A stretch of 64,000 nucleotides of DNA, taken from positions 186,001 through 250,000 of the forward strand of contig NZ_SACK01000007.1 in assembly GCF_004005815.1 (NCBI RefSeq). The letters are read 5' to 3'. The notes below the pieces were generated by a model that saw only the letters and a program-made list of their open reading frames with translations, was not told the DNA's origin and made no database searches. This DNA is from Mucilaginibacter limnophilus (GTDB lineage: Bacteria; Bacteroidota; Bacteroidia; Sphingobacteriales; Sphingobacteriaceae). Below are positions 18,584 through 27,907 of the stretch, one piece after another. The translations under genes were made by a program, and so were the position numbers. Within the stretch, counting starts at the first letter, position 1, and every line of letters begins with the position of its first letter.

Positions 18584-19345
18584 ATGGCAAAAATTGCATT
18601 AATAACAGGCGCTACGGCAGGCATTGGTGAGGCCTGCGCCTACGTGTTTGCCCGCGAAGGGTACGATTTGATACTTACCGGCCGCCGGCTCGACAGGCTT
18701 GAGGGTGTGGCATCAGCTATAAACCAGCAGTATAATGTTGAAGTAGCTGTATCACAGTTTGATGTGCGCGACAGACAAGCAGTTGCTGAAACCCTTGAAG
18801 CATTGCCTTCAGACTGGAAACAGGTAGATGTATTGGTAAACAACGCGGGGCTAAGTCAGGGCCTTGACCCAATACAGAATGGCAGCCTCGACGATTGGGA
18901 AACCATGATCGATACCAATATTAAAGGCCTATTGTATGTAAGCCGCATTGTTTCCGGCTGGATGATAAAAAATGGTTACGGGCACATCATTAATCTTGGT
19001 TCGATAGCCGGGAAAGAAGTTTATCCTAACGGTAACGTGTATTGCGCCACCAAGCACGCTGTTGACGCGCTCAACCAGGGTATGCGTCTGGATCTGCTTC
19101 AGTATAGCATCCGTGTTACGGGCGTACATCCGGGAGCTGTGGAAACCGAATTTAGCGAAGTGAGATTCAAAGGTGATAAAGAGCGTGCCAAAAAAGTGTA
19201 TGAAGGTTTCGAGCCGTTAGTAGCGCAGGACATTGCCGAAACCATATGGTTCGCGGCATCGCGCCCGGCGCATGTAAACATTAACGACATAGTAGTGATG
19301 CCAACTGCGCAGGCAACAGCGACGAATATATTTAGAAAAAGTTGA
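18584..19345 (+). CDS. SDR family NAD(P)-dependent oxidoreductase (YdfG-like)
   Basis: A 253-residue classical short-chain dehydrogenase. Cofactor motif TGATAGIGEA (7-16) with the basic pair GRRLDR after the second strand, which favours NADP(H); NNAG at about 87-90; catalytic Ser in LGSIAG and YCATK (Tyr and Lys, about 155-159). The overall sequence is nearest the YdfG type (3-hydroxy acid or serine dehydrogenase-like), with the family's HPGAVETEFSEVRFKGD segment. Substrate not certain. Confidence 0.92.
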   Translation: MAKIALITGATAGIGEACAYVFAREGYDLILTGRRLDRLEGVASAINQQYNVEVAVSQFDVRDRQAVAETLEALPSDWKQVDVLVNNAGLSQGLDPIQNGSLDDWETMIDTNIKGLLYVSRIVSGWMIKNGYGHIINLGSIAGKEVYPNGNVYCATKHAVDALNQGMRLDLLQYSIRVTGVHPGAVETEFSEVRFKGDKERAKKVYEGFEPLVAQDIAETIWFAASRPAHVNINDIVVMPTAQATATNIFRKS

Positions 19346-19376
19346 TTTGCAGATGTGCAGATCAAGCACAAACCAG

Positions 19377-19471
19377 ATTCGAAATTGAAATTCGAAATCC
19401 GAAATAAAAATTTGCAGTTTTGTGCCGGGTTTTTAAATCCGAAATTGAACATTCGAAATCCGAAATAAAAA
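19377..19471 (+). repeat. Direct repeat of AATCCGAAATC words before the yqeY-like gene
   Basis: A 21-nt string is present twice, exactly, at 19390-19410 and 19451-19471 (61 nt apart), each preceded by GAAATTGAA. The second copy ends on the base before the ATG at 19472. The words match 572-614 and 1122-1157. Confidence 0.7.
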
Positions 19472-19921
19472 ATGTCATTATCAACACAAATAGACCAGGA
19501 TATTAAACAAGCCATGCTGGCAAAGCAAGCCGACAGGCTGAGAGGCTTAAGGGCTATCAAATCAGCTTTGCTGCTTGCAAAGACTGAAAAGGGCGCTGCC
19601 GAAGAAGTTACCGAAGAAGCCGAAATAAAAGTATTGCAAAAGCTGGTAAAGCAGCGTAAAGAGTCGGCTGATATTTATAAGGCACAAAACCGTGAAGACC
19701 TGTACGAGATAGAAGTGGCCGAAATGGAAGTTATTGAAGGCTATTTACCAAAGCAAATGGAACGTGCCGAACTGGAAGCATATATTCAGGCTGTCATTAC
19801 AAAAGTTGGTGCAACATCGGTAAAAGATATGGGCAAGGTTATGGGAACTGCCAATAAAGAACTTGCAGGCAAGGCCGATGGCAAAACTATATCAGAAGTA
19901 GTAAAACAGCTTTTGGGCTAA
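19472..19921 (+). CDS. GatB/YqeY domain protein
   Basis: A 149-residue YqeY-type protein, the stand-alone form of the tail domain of GatB. Seen: MLAKQADRLRGLRAIKSALL (helical start), EEAEIKVLQKLVKQRKESAD, YLPKQM and the C-terminal VKDMGKVMGTANKELAGKAD block with GKTISEVVKQLL. The related domain in GatB contacts tRNA; the stand-alone protein has no proven role. The gene starts immediately behind the second copy of a 21-nt repeat, so its ribosome binding region is made of repeat sequence. Confidence 0.93.
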   Translation: MSLSTQIDQDIKQAMLAKQADRLRGLRAIKSALLLAKTEKGAAEEVTEEAEIKVLQKLVKQRKESADIYKAQNREDLYEIEVAEMEVIEGYLPKQMERAELEAYIQAVITKVGATSVKDMGKVMGTANKELAGKADGKTISEVVKQLLG

Positions 19922-20029
19922 ATATTGTTAATGGTATTGCAAGTAAACGGCAATAAACTATTTTTACAGCATATAATATCCGGCAGTAAACAAAGCCGAC
20001 ATAAATTTTTAACTGATTTGCAGCATAAT

Positions 20030-20791
20030 ATGAAATTCGCACTTAAACAGGAAAAGGGTTTTAGTTATATTGATGAGGGCGAGGGTGATGTATTGCTGCT
20101 GCTTCACGGCCTTATGGGCGCGCTTAGTAATTGGGAGCAGGTGATAGAGGAGTTTAAAGACCGCTATCGCATAATTATACCTATGCTGCCCATTTACGAT
20201 CTGCCTTTACTTACTACAGGTGTAAAAAGCCTTAGCAAGTTTGTGCATAAGTTTGTAAAGTATAAAGAGCTGAAAAACATCACCGTATTAGGCAATTCGC
20301 TTGGCGGGCACGTGGCGCTGATTTATGTATTATCGCATCCTGAGTACGTTAAAGCGTTAGTACTTACAGGCAGCTCCGGTTTATATGAAAATGCTTTTGG
20401 TGGTAGCTTTCCACGCCGCGAGAGTTATGATTTTGTGAAGGAAAAAGTAGAATATACTTTTTACGATCCGGCGGTAGCTACAAAAGAACTGGTTGATGAT
20501 GTTTTTCAAACAATTAACGACCGTAACCGTGTTATACGAATACTGGCTATGGCAAAATCGGCTATCAGGCATAACATGGCAAAGGATCTGCATAAGATAA
20601 CCATACCGGTAGGACTGATATGGGGACGTAACGATAAGATCACGCCTCCTGAGGTTGCCGAGGAGTTTAATCAACTGCTGCCCGATTCGGAATTGCACTG
20701 GATTGATAAATGCGGTCATGCCGCCATGATGGAGCAGCCGGTTGAGTTTAATAAGCTGCTTAACCTGTTTTTAGAAAAAATAAAAAAATAG
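20030..20791 (+). CDS. Alpha/beta-fold hydrolase
   Basis: A 253-residue cytoplasmic hydrolase from the chosen ATG (MKFALKQEKGFSYIDEG). It has the oxyanion HGLMGAL segment, nucleophile Ser in GNSLGGH, acid in WGRNDKITPPE and catalytic His in CGHAAMMEQP. A longer reading from 19925 adds residues unlike the family. It lies one base before the CBS-domain gene, so the two are almost certainly one transcript with nadK. Substrate unknown. Confidence 0.88.
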   Translation: MKFALKQEKGFSYIDEGEGDVLLLLHGLMGALSNWEQVIEEFKDRYRIIIPMLPIYDLPLLTTGVKSLSKFVHKFVKYKELKNITVLGNSLGGHVALIYVLSHPEYVKALVLTGSSGLYENAFGGSFPRRESYDFVKEKVEYTFYDPAVATKELVDDVFQTINDRNRVIRILAMAKSAIRHNMAKDLHKITIPVGLIWGRNDKITPPEVAEEFNQLLPDSELHWIDKCGHAAMMEQPVEFNKLLNLFLEKIKK

Positions 20792-20792
20792 C

Positions 20793-21452
20793 ATGTTAGC
20801 GATAGAAATGGTTGCCGATACAATTCCCCCGGTTCATACCTCTGATACTATACAGAGGGTGATGGACAGGATGGCTGAGTTTCGTGTAAGCCATTTGCCT
20901 ATTGTTAACGAAGAGCAATTTCTGGGCCTTTTATCAGAAGACGACCTGATTGAAGAGCCGGATTATGATACGCAAATTGGTGCCCTGGCTTTATCACTGG
21001 TTAATCCTTACGTTTTAGAAGAGCAGCATATTTACGATGTTATCCGCCTGTTTTATGAACAGCGGCTTAGCGTAGTGCCTGTACTTGATATCAAAAACCG
21101 CTATCTGGGCATGATATCCATCAATACGATGAACGAGTACTTTGCCGAGCTAACTTCGGTAGCTACGCCGGGTGGTATTATTGTGCTCGAAATTAGCAAC
21201 CGCAACAATTCACTTGCGCACATGGCGCAGATTGTTGAATCGGACAACGCGCAGATACTTAGTTCGTACGTTCGTACCTTCCCTGATTCAACCCGGATGG
21301 AGGTCACCCTGAAAGTGAATAAACAAGACATATCATCAATAGCGGCAACCTTTGTACGTTATAATTATGATATAAAAGCAACCTTTAACCATAACAGCCG
21401 TGATAATTCAATGGACAGGTATGATTCGCTGATGAATTACCTGAATATGTAA
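20793..21452 (+). CDS. CBS-domain protein with C-terminal ACT-like region
   Basis: A 219-residue protein: a CBS pair in residues 1-125 (AEFRVSHLPIVNEEQFLGLL and RLSVVPVLDIKNRYLGMI are the repeated cores) and a C-terminal part (about 130-215) beginning GGIIVLEISNRNNSLAHMAQIVE that looks like an ACT fold. CBS pairs bind adenine nucleotides. It sits between an alpha/beta hydrolase (1-bp gap) and nadK (9-bp gap), which makes a link to NAD(P) or nucleotide sensing plausible, but that is inference. Confidence 0.85.
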   Translation: MLAIEMVADTIPPVHTSDTIQRVMDRMAEFRVSHLPIVNEEQFLGLLSEDDLIEEPDYDTQIGALALSLVNPYVLEEQHIYDVIRLFYEQRLSVVPVLDIKNRYLGMISINTMNEYFAELTSVATPGGIIVLEISNRNNSLAHMAQIVESDNAQILSSYVRTFPDSTRMEVTLKVNKQDISSIAATFVRYNYDIKATFNHNSRDNSMDRYDSLMNYLNM

Positions 21453-21461
21453 ACTGTATAT

Positions 21462-22343
21462 ATGAGGATAGCGATTTACGGGCGGCAGTTTAACGACCAG
21501 GAAGCACTTCCTTTTATACAGCAGATATTTGACACCCTGGCGCAGCATAATGTCGATATATATGTGCACAGCAAACTTCACCAGTATCTGCAGGACAAAA
21601 TACAACAGGTAACTTATAGTGAGCTGAAAGAAGATCAACCAATAAAAGATTTCATTGATATTTTCTTCACCCTTGGCGGCGATGGTACCTTGCTGGATAC
21701 GGTAACTCTTATTCGTGATACTAATATTCCTGTAATAGGTATCAACTTTGGCAGGCTTGGCTTTTTAGCCAGTATTAATAAAACGGATATTGCCGCGGCT
21801 ATTTACGCGGTAGTGAACCACCAATTTACACTCGACTGCCGCACACTGTTAAGCATCGAATCAGAAGCGAAGATATTTGGCGACGAAAATTTTGCGCTTA
21901 ACGAAGTAACCATTCATAAGCGCGACGATTCGGCCATGATTACCACACATGCGTTTCTTGACGGCGATTTCCTGAATTCTTATTGGAGCGATGGCGTGAT
22001 TGTGTCAACTGCTACAGGCTCAACCGCTTATTCGTTAAGTTGTGGTGGCCCGATCATCTTTCCTCAATCAAATAGCATAGCGGTTACTCCTATATCGCCG
22101 CATAATTTGAATGTGCGTCCTGTGGTTCTGCCCGACAGTTGCCGGCTAAGTTTTGAGGTTGAATGCCGCAGTGCCAACTACCTGGTATCGGCCGATTCGC
22201 GTACAGTGGTGCTCGACCGCACAGTGCGTTTCAACGTACAAAAAGCTGATTTTAAATTAAACCTTATCCGCCTGAATAATGAAAGCTATCTCTCAACGTT
22301 AAGACATAAACTGTTGTGGGGGCTTGATACCCGTAATTATTAA
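21462..22343 (+). CDS. nadK: NAD kinase
   Basis: A 293-residue NAD kinase making NADP from NAD. The diagnostic GGDGT is at 72-76 (FTLGGDGTLLDT), with NFGRLGFLA (about 93-101), the NE dyad in ALNEVTIHKRD and the GSTAYSLSCGGPI loop. Length is normal for the Bacteroidota enzyme. It heads a run of genes that leads into outer membrane biogenesis (DUF6089, uppS, bamA, skp). No signal of transfer. Confidence 0.96.
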   Translation: MRIAIYGRQFNDQEALPFIQQIFDTLAQHNVDIYVHSKLHQYLQDKIQQVTYSELKEDQPIKDFIDIFFTLGGDGTLLDTVTLIRDTNIPVIGINFGRLGFLASINKTDIAAAIYAVVNHQFTLDCRTLLSIESEAKIFGDENFALNEVTIHKRDDSAMITTHAFLDGDFLNSYWSDGVIVSTATGSTAYSLSCGGPIIFPQSNSIAVTPISPHNLNVRPVVLPDSCRLSFEVECRSANYLVSADSRTVVLDRTVRFNVQKADFKLNLIRLNNESYLSTLRHKLLWGLDTRNY

Positions 22344-22352
22344 TTTGAGCGG

Positions 22353-23132
22353 ATGCTGAAACGTTTACTTACCATACTATTTATTTTTCTTACTGCATTT
22401 GCGCATGCCCAAACCTGGGAGATAGGCGGTGGTGTAGGCGGCGCAGGTTACATGGGCGATCTTAACCAGCATAACCCGTTACAAATAAGCGGTGTTTCGC
22501 TCACTGGCTTTCTTAAATACAATTTTAATGGGTATTTGTCGGTAAAAGGGGCGTTAAATTACGCCAAAATTGGTGCTGCCGACAGTACTTCAAACAATGC
22601 GTACCATCGTCAGCGTAACCTTGATTTTCATAACACAATTAAAGAAGCGAGTATAACCGGTGAGTTTAACTTTATGCACTACATACCTGATGCAGGCAAA
22701 AATAAGTTCACGCCGTTTGTGTTTGTTGGTTTTGGTGTTACACCGCACGCGCCAAGAACAAAGTTAAACGACAGTGAAATTGGCTTGCGTAAGTTACGAA
22801 CTGAAGGGCAGGAAAAACAATACCCCAACTACATTATGGCTATCCCATTTGGTGCAGGCATAAAATATAATATAGGCGGTAAATTTAATTTGATTGGTGA
22901 TCTGGGTTATCGTTATACCAGTACCGATTACCTTGATGATGTAAGCGGCTGGTATGCTGATCCCGCTACTTTACAAAGTGATCTGGCACGTCGACTGGCC
23001 GACCGCTCGCCTGGTCAAACAGCTACGCCTAAGACGCAACGTGGCAACTTCAGAACACCCGATATGTACCTGATGTTTAATATTTCCATTTCGTACACCT
23101 TTGTAACTGAAAAGTGCTATTACGAAAGATAA
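22353..23132 (+). CDS. DUF6089 family outer membrane beta-barrel protein
   Basis: A 259-residue protein with a signal peptide (MLKRLLTILFIFLTAFAHAQ) and the DUF6089 start WEIGGGVGGAGYMGDLNQ, then alternating strands (FVFVGFGVTPHAP, IPFGAGIKYNIGGKFNLIGD) and a terminal strand NISISYTFVTEKCYYER. It is probably a small outer membrane barrel. It follows nadK by 9 bp and, apart from an exbD remnant, precedes uppS and bamA; function unknown. Confidence 0.85.
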   Translation: MLKRLLTILFIFLTAFAHAQTWEIGGGVGGAGYMGDLNQHNPLQISGVSLTGFLKYNFNGYLSVKGALNYAKIGAADSTSNNAYHRQRNLDFHNTIKEASITGEFNFMHYIPDAGKNKFTPFVFVGFGVTPHAPRTKLNDSEIGLRKLRTEGQEKQYPNYIMAIPFGAGIKYNIGGKFNLIGDLGYRYTSTDYLDDVSGWYADPATLQSDLARRLADRSPGQTATPKTQRGNFRTPDMYLMFNISISYTFVTEKCYYER

Positions 23133-23137
23133 TTTTG
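23130..23137 (+). promoter_or_regulatory. Possible -7 box TAATTTTG before exbD
   Basis: Exact TAnnTTTG overlapping the stop codon of the DUF6089 gene, about 104 nt before the exbD ATG. The spacing is long, so this is weak. Confidence 0.3.
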
Positions 23138-23241
23138 TATATTTACTAATTGTAAAATTTTATTCTGTATTTATACAACAATTTGTATTTTAATGTCGTT
23201 ATAGCTTATATAACTAAACATTAACCTTAATACTTATTGTC

Positions 23242-23759
23242 ATGGCCGAATTAAATACTGATGCCCCACGTTCGGGCAGAAAAAGCCGTAAACGCATTGC
23301 AGCTCATGTTGACCTCACCGCGATGGTTGACCTTGCTTTTTTACTAATTACCTTCTTTATTTTTACAACAACGCTTAATAAACCCAAGGTTATGCCGGTG
23401 GCTATGCCTGTCGACGGGCCAAGCGAGCCTGTTGCTGCAAGCCGTACCTTACTATTTGTCCTGGTAACAATAACAAACTGGTATGGTATGTAGGGGAAAC
23501 CAAAAAACCATTGCTTGGTCCGTACGTGGCCGATTATGGTAAAAATGGCTTACGTAAGGCCATAATTCAGGCCAAAGATTATGCACACAAGGCTTCGGGC
23601 AAGTTTTTGTTTGCCATTATAAAACCTGCTGACACTTCAGTGTATAGTGATTTGGTAAACACCCTAGACGAGATGGAAATAAATGACGTGCAATCATACG
23701 CTATTGCTAACATATCTGTCGAAGATATTAGTCTGCTAAAAGACCGCGGAATATATTAA
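23242..23759 (+). pseudogene. exbD: ExbD/TolR-type biopolymer transport protein, frameshifted
   Basis: The first frame (23242 to the stop at 23493) codes the cytoplasmic tail, the single membrane helix with its key Asp (AMVDLAFLLITFFIF) and the start of the periplasmic part. After about 23448 the family sequence continues in another frame: adding one base after the Thr codon of SRT gives a continuous reading TLTICPGNNNKLVWYVGE, which joins LLGPYVADYGKNG and runs to 23759 (KFLFAIIKPADTSVY, DEMEINDVQSYAI). So one base is missing near 23448-23450. Either a recent inactivating deletion or a sequencing error. No exbB is adjacent. The full product would have about 172 residues. Confidence 0.88.
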
Positions 23760-23782
23760 TAAGCGTTATAATGAACTCAAAG

Positions 23783-23811
23783 AAAGGCCAGGTTATAACC
23801 CGGCTTTTTTG
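23783..23811 (+). terminator. Terminator after exbD
   Basis: Hairpin with inner stem GGTTA/TAACC and outer AAGGCC/CGGCTT (one mismatch, one G-T), then six T. Confidence 0.8.
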
Positions 23812-23872
23812 TTGTGTATAAATAGGCTATTTTCTTTTATATCATCATACTAAAAAAATAGAAAGTAAGTTT

Positions 23873-23880
23873 TACCTTTG
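23873..23880 (+). promoter_or_regulatory. -7 box TACCTTTG upstream of uppS
   Basis: Exact TAnnTTTG after the exbD terminator, so uppS-bamA-skp-skp can be transcribed apart from nadK. It lies 50 nt before the GTG at 23931 and 83 nt before the ATG at 23964. Confidence 0.5.
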
Positions 23881-23963
23881 TACCCTGAAAAATTGTTGGC
23901 TTATGCGCCTGTTTTTTAATTGAATAAGGTGTGTTACAACATATCCGCTTTTTTAACGGCTTA

Positions 23964-24701
23964 ATGGTAAAGGATCAGATAGACTTATTGAAAATGCCCA
24001 GGCATATTGCCATTATAATGGATGGTAATGGCAGGTGGGCAAAAACAAAGGGCAAATTGCGCGTTTTTGGCCATCATAACGGCGTAATTGCGGTAAGAGA
24101 TGTGGTTGAAGGTGCCTGCGAGTTAGGTTTGGGATATCTTACCCTGTACACTTTTTCATCAGAGAACTGGAATCGCCCAAAGATTGAAGTTAACGCTATT
24201 ATGGAATTGATGGTTAGCACTATTCATAAAGAAATAAACACCTTTATGCAAAATAACGTGCGCCTTAATGCCATTGGCGATTTGGATATGCTGCCTTCAA
24301 AATGTAATCGCGAACTGCATAACGCCATTGAAAAAACATCGGGTAATACCGGTTTGGTACTTACCCTGGCATTAAGCTACAGCTCGCGCCGAGAGATACT
24401 GCATGCCGCAAAAAGCATCGCGCTTAAAGTGCAAAAAGGGGAGTTAAGTGTTGATGATATTAATGATGAAGTATTTTCGCAAAACTTATATACCTACAAC
24501 ATGCCCGACCCTGAGCTGATGATACGCACCAGCGGCGAGTATAGAATAAGTAACTACCTGCTTTGGCAAATAGCCTATGCCGAGCTTTATTTCACCCAAA
24601 AACTGTGGCCCGATTTCAGGCGTGAAGACCTGTTTGAGGCCATTTTGGACTACCAGAAACGTGAAAGACGTTTCGGGTTGACAAGCGAGCAGTTAAACTA
24701 A
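23964..24701 (+). CDS. uppS: Isoprenyl transferase (undecaprenyl diphosphate synthase)
   Basis: A 245-residue cis-prenyltransferase making the C55 lipid carrier for peptidoglycan and other envelope glycans. HIAIIMDGNGRWAK (14-27) holds the catalytic Asp at about 20; LTLYTFSSENWNRP, SYSSRREI and MIRTSGEYRISNYLLWQ-type block are all present, as is the C-terminal LWPDFRRED. I take ATG 23964; an in-frame GTG at 23931 with AATAAGG before it would add 11 residues. It leads an envelope run uppS-bamA-skp-skp. Confidence 0.94.
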   Translation: MVKDQIDLLKMPRHIAIIMDGNGRWAKTKGKLRVFGHHNGVIAVRDVVEGACELGLGYLTLYTFSSENWNRPKIEVNAIMELMVSTIHKEINTFMQNNVRLNAIGDLDMLPSKCNRELHNAIEKTSGNTGLVLTLALSYSSRREILHAAKSIALKVQKGELSVDDINDEVFSQNLYTYNMPDPELMIRTSGEYRISNYLLWQIAYAELYFTQKLWPDFRREDLFEAILDYQKRERRFGLTSEQLN

Positions 24702-24763
24702 TTTTACTTTTAACACTATTTAACAACTGTTTAAACTATTTTTAGCCCACTAAAATATCCTTG

Positions 24764-27304
24764 ATGTATAAATATATTCTTGCTGTATTTTCATTATTAT
24801 GTATAACGGTTGCGGCAAACGCGCAGGTTACCGATACGGTTCCCGCAGGCCAAACGCCCGACTCGTTGAGCTATCTTAACCCCAAACAATATATTATTGG
24901 CGGAGTAACCGTAAGTGGTGTTAAAAACCTTGATAAAGACGCACTGATAACCATATCAAAACTCAACAAAGGCGAATCGATAACCCTTCCCGGTGAGGCT
25001 AATGCCCGCGTGGTAAAGGCTATGTATGAGCAAAATCTGTTTGATGATGTGCAACTAAACATAACCCGCGTTAACCTTGATACTGTATATCTGGAAATTG
25101 CGGTGGTTGAAAGGCCAAGGCTGTCCAGGTTGCATATAACCGGTATAAGCAAAGGCCAGATAGAGGATGTACAGAAAAAGCTGAACGATAAAACAGGAAA
25201 GATCGTTAACGAAAACCTGCTAAGCACAACAACTGCTATTATTTTAAGGCACTTCAACGAGAAAGGATATTATAATGCCACTGTTGATATAAAACAACGC
25301 CCTGATCCGGGAGATGAAAACAGTGTTATACTGGATGTCGCTGTAAACAGGGGTAAAAAGGTTAAAATAAAAAGCGTTGAGTTTGACGGTAACCAGGCAT
25401 TTACTGATAAAAAATTACGTAAGTTTTTAAAGAATACACGTACCAAAAAGTTCTATAACATATTTGGCTCAAAGAAATTTAAGGAAGATAAATACCTTGA
25501 AGATAAACAAACGCTTGTTGAAAAAATGCAGGCTGAAGGTTATCGTGATGCACAGGTGTTAAGTGATACGGTAACACGTAATGATAATAACACTGTAAAT
25601 GTAAAAATTAAAGTTTACGAAGGCCCTAAATATTATTTTGGTAACATCACATGGTCGGGCAACGCTAAATATCCAACCGATTATCTGAACAGAATATTGC
25701 GTATCAAAAAAGGTGATATATTTAGTGAGGAAGAGTTAACCAAAAGGTTATCGGGCCCAACACCAAGTAATGATGACGTATCATCATTATATCTTAACGA
25801 TGGTTACCTGACTTATAATTCTGATCCGGTTCAAACCCGTATCTATGGCGATACAGTTGATCTTGATATCCGTATATATGAAGGTCCGCAATACACTATA
25901 AACCGCGTTTTGGTAAAAGGTAACGATGTTACCAATGATAAGGTAGTGCGCCGTGAAATACGTACAAAGCCTGGCCAGAAGTTTAACAAAGAACTCTTGA
26001 TCCGCAGTACACGTGAACTTTCGCAGTTAGGTAGCTTCGACGAGCAGAAAACCGAACCTCGCCCTACTAATATCAATCCTGCTGACGGTACAGTTGATAT
26101 AGAATATAATGTGGTTGAAAAACCTTCAGACCAGATTGAGCTTTCAGGTGGTTTCGGCGGCGGGCAACTGGTAGGTACGTTAGGTCTTTCGTTCAATAAC
26201 TTCTCATTACGTAATATCTTCAATCTTGATGCTTATAAACCCCTGCCAAAAGGTGACGGACAAAGGTTGAGCTTAAGAGGTCAGTCGAGCGGTCGTTTGT
26301 ATCAAAACTTTTCGTTCACCTTTAGTGAACCTTGGTTGGGCGGTAAGAAACCGATATTCTTCAGCTTATCGGCCTATACACAAGGCAGCTCAACCGGACA
26401 ATATTATCCAAAATCAAGCCCATATTATAACAAGTTGCGTATAAACGGTGTTGGTGTTACTTTAGGTAAGCGTTTAAACTGGCCTGATAACTATTTCCAG
26501 TTAAACTACTCGCTTAACTTTGACCACTATAATCTGGATAACTATCCGGGATACCTGTTCAGCAACGGTACATCATATAATATCAAATTAACGCAGGAAC
26601 TTAGCCGTAACTCACTGGATGCGCCTATTTATCCTACTATGGGTTCAAATATTAAATTTACGGTTCAGGCTACACCGCCTTATTCGTTATGGAACAATGT
26701 AAACTATAAAATTGCTACACCTGCCGAAAGATATAAGTGGGTTGAATACCATAAATGGAAATTTGATGCACAGTGGTTCCAACGCATTTATGGCAAGCTG
26801 GTAGTAATGTCACAGGCAAGGTTTGGCTTCCTGGGATCATACAATTCCCTTATTGAGTCGCCGTTTGAACGCTTTAAACTTGGTGGCGATGGGATGCAAA
26901 CATACCAGTTTTTGCAGGGTAGCGAGATCATAGGTTTGCGCGGTTACCAAAACTTTTCAATTGTACCCGTTGGTTCTAATTATACAGCAAATAATAACCC
27001 GGGCAGTTCGATATATAATAAGTTTACGCTTGAACTTCGCCACCCGGTTATCAATAGCCAGTCGGCGACTATATTCCTGCTGGCATTTGCAGAAGGAGGT
27101 AACGCGTTCAACAGATTTAAAGATTACAGTCCGTTTAACGTGAAGCGTTCGGTAGGTGTAGGTGCAAGGATTTTTTTACCTATATTTGGCTTACTTGGTT
27201 TGGATTACGGTTATGGTTTCGATAGGATACCGGGTATACCTGATGCCAACAAAGGGCAATTCCACTTTTCAATATCACAAAGTTTATCAGGCGGGTTTAA
27301 TTAA
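24764..27304 (+). CDS. bamA: Outer membrane protein assembly factor BamA
   Basis: An 846-residue Omp85 protein inserting outer membrane barrels. Signal peptide MYKYILAVFSLLCITVAANAQ, then five POTRA domains (about 45-460: YIIGGVTVSGVKNLDKDAL, RPRLSRLHITGIS, KIKSVEFDGNQAFTDKKL, YYFGNITWSGNAKY, YTINRVLVKGNDVTNDKVV), and a C-terminal barrel with the lumen loop EIIGLRGYQNFS in place of the usual VRGF motif and LDYGYGFDR near the end. The last strand is HFSISQSLSGGFN. ATG 24764 is preceded by an in-frame TTG. Directly followed by two skp-like genes, the conserved order. Confidence 0.95.
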   Translation: MYKYILAVFSLLCITVAANAQVTDTVPAGQTPDSLSYLNPKQYIIGGVTVSGVKNLDKDALITISKLNKGESITLPGEANARVVKAMYEQNLFDDVQLNITRVNLDTVYLEIAVVERPRLSRLHITGISKGQIEDVQKKLNDKTGKIVNENLLSTTTAIILRHFNEKGYYNATVDIKQRPDPGDENSVILDVAVNRGKKVKIKSVEFDGNQAFTDKKLRKFLKNTRTKKFYNIFGSKKFKEDKYLEDKQTLVEKMQAEGYRDAQVLSDTVTRNDNNTVNVKIKVYEGPKYYFGNITWSGNAKYPTDYLNRILRIKKGDIFSEEELTKRLSGPTPSNDDVSSLYLNDGYLTYNSDPVQTRIYGDTVDLDIRIYEGPQYTINRVLVKGNDVTNDKVVRREIRTKPGQKFNKELLIRSTRELSQLGSFDEQKTEPRPTNINPADGTVDIEYNVVEKPSDQIELSGGFGGGQLVGTLGLSFNNFSLRNIFNLDAYKPLPKGDGQRLSLRGQSSGRLYQNFSFTFSEPWLGGKKPIFFSLSAYTQGSSTGQYYPKSSPYYNKLRINGVGVTLGKRLNWPDNYFQLNYSLNFDHYNLDNYPGYLFSNGTSYNIKLTQELSRNSLDAPIYPTMGSNIKFTVQATPPYSLWNNVNYKIATPAERYKWVEYHKWKFDAQWFQRIYGKLVVMSQARFGFLGSYNSLIESPFERFKLGGDGMQTYQFLQGSEIIGLRGYQNFSIVPVGSNYTANNNPGSSIYNKFTLELRHPVINSQSATIFLLAFAEGGNAFNRFKDYSPFNVKRSVGVGARIFLPIFGLLGLDYGYGFDRIPGIPDANKGQFHFSISQSLSGGFN

Positions 27305-27318
27305 TTGGAAAGATAAAG

Positions 27319-27852
27319 ATGAAGAAGAGAATAATTTTAATAGCGGTTTTAACGTTTACTGCATTTGCAGGAGCATTTGCACAGCGTTTTGCTTTTGTTG
27401 ATTCGGAATATATCATGAAGCATATCCCTGATTATATATCGGCACAAAAACAAATTAGCGCGCAATCAGACCAGTGGCAGAAAGAGGTTGAAGCGCGGTT
27501 TCAGGAGATTGACCGCTTGTACAAAGCCTACCAGGCCGACCAGGTGCTGATGACACCTGAAATGAAAAAACGCCGCGAGGCTGAAATTGTTGGGAAAGAA
27601 AAGGCTGCTAAGGATTTTCAGCGTGATAAATTTGGCCCTGAAGGCGAACTTTCACAAAGAAGTAACACGCTGATTAAACCAATTCAGGATAGAGTGTCTA
27701 AAGCTATACAAGCTGTTGCCGAAAGCGAAAATCTGGATATGATATTCGATAAGAACAGTGAGGTGCTGATGCTTTATGCTAATCCGCGTTATGACAAAAG
27801 TGACGCAGTAGTTACCCGCTTAGGTTTAAAACCGGGTAATTTTGTAAAGTAA
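27319..27852 (+). CDS. OmpH/Skp-family periplasmic chaperone, first of a pair
   Basis: A 177-residue protein with a signal peptide (MKKRIILIAVLTFTAFAGAFAQ), the strand RFAFVDSEYIMKHIPDY, a charged helical coiled coil (about 40-125) and the closing strand LDMIFDKNSEVLMLYANP with DKSDAVVTRLGL. Skp captures unfolded barrel proteins between the inner membrane and the Bam complex. It follows bamA by 14 bp. The two adjacent copies share the architecture but differ widely in sequence. Confidence 0.9.
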   Translation: MKKRIILIAVLTFTAFAGAFAQRFAFVDSEYIMKHIPDYISAQKQISAQSDQWQKEVEARFQEIDRLYKAYQADQVLMTPEMKKRREAEIVGKEKAAKDFQRDKFGPEGELSQRSNTLIKPIQDRVSKAIQAVAESENLDMIFDKNSEVLMLYANPRYDKSDAVVTRLGLKPGNFVK

Positions 27853-27907
27853 ATACTTCAAGTAAAAAATAACTATTATTAAACACACAACAGAACAAAA
27901 AGGAAAA

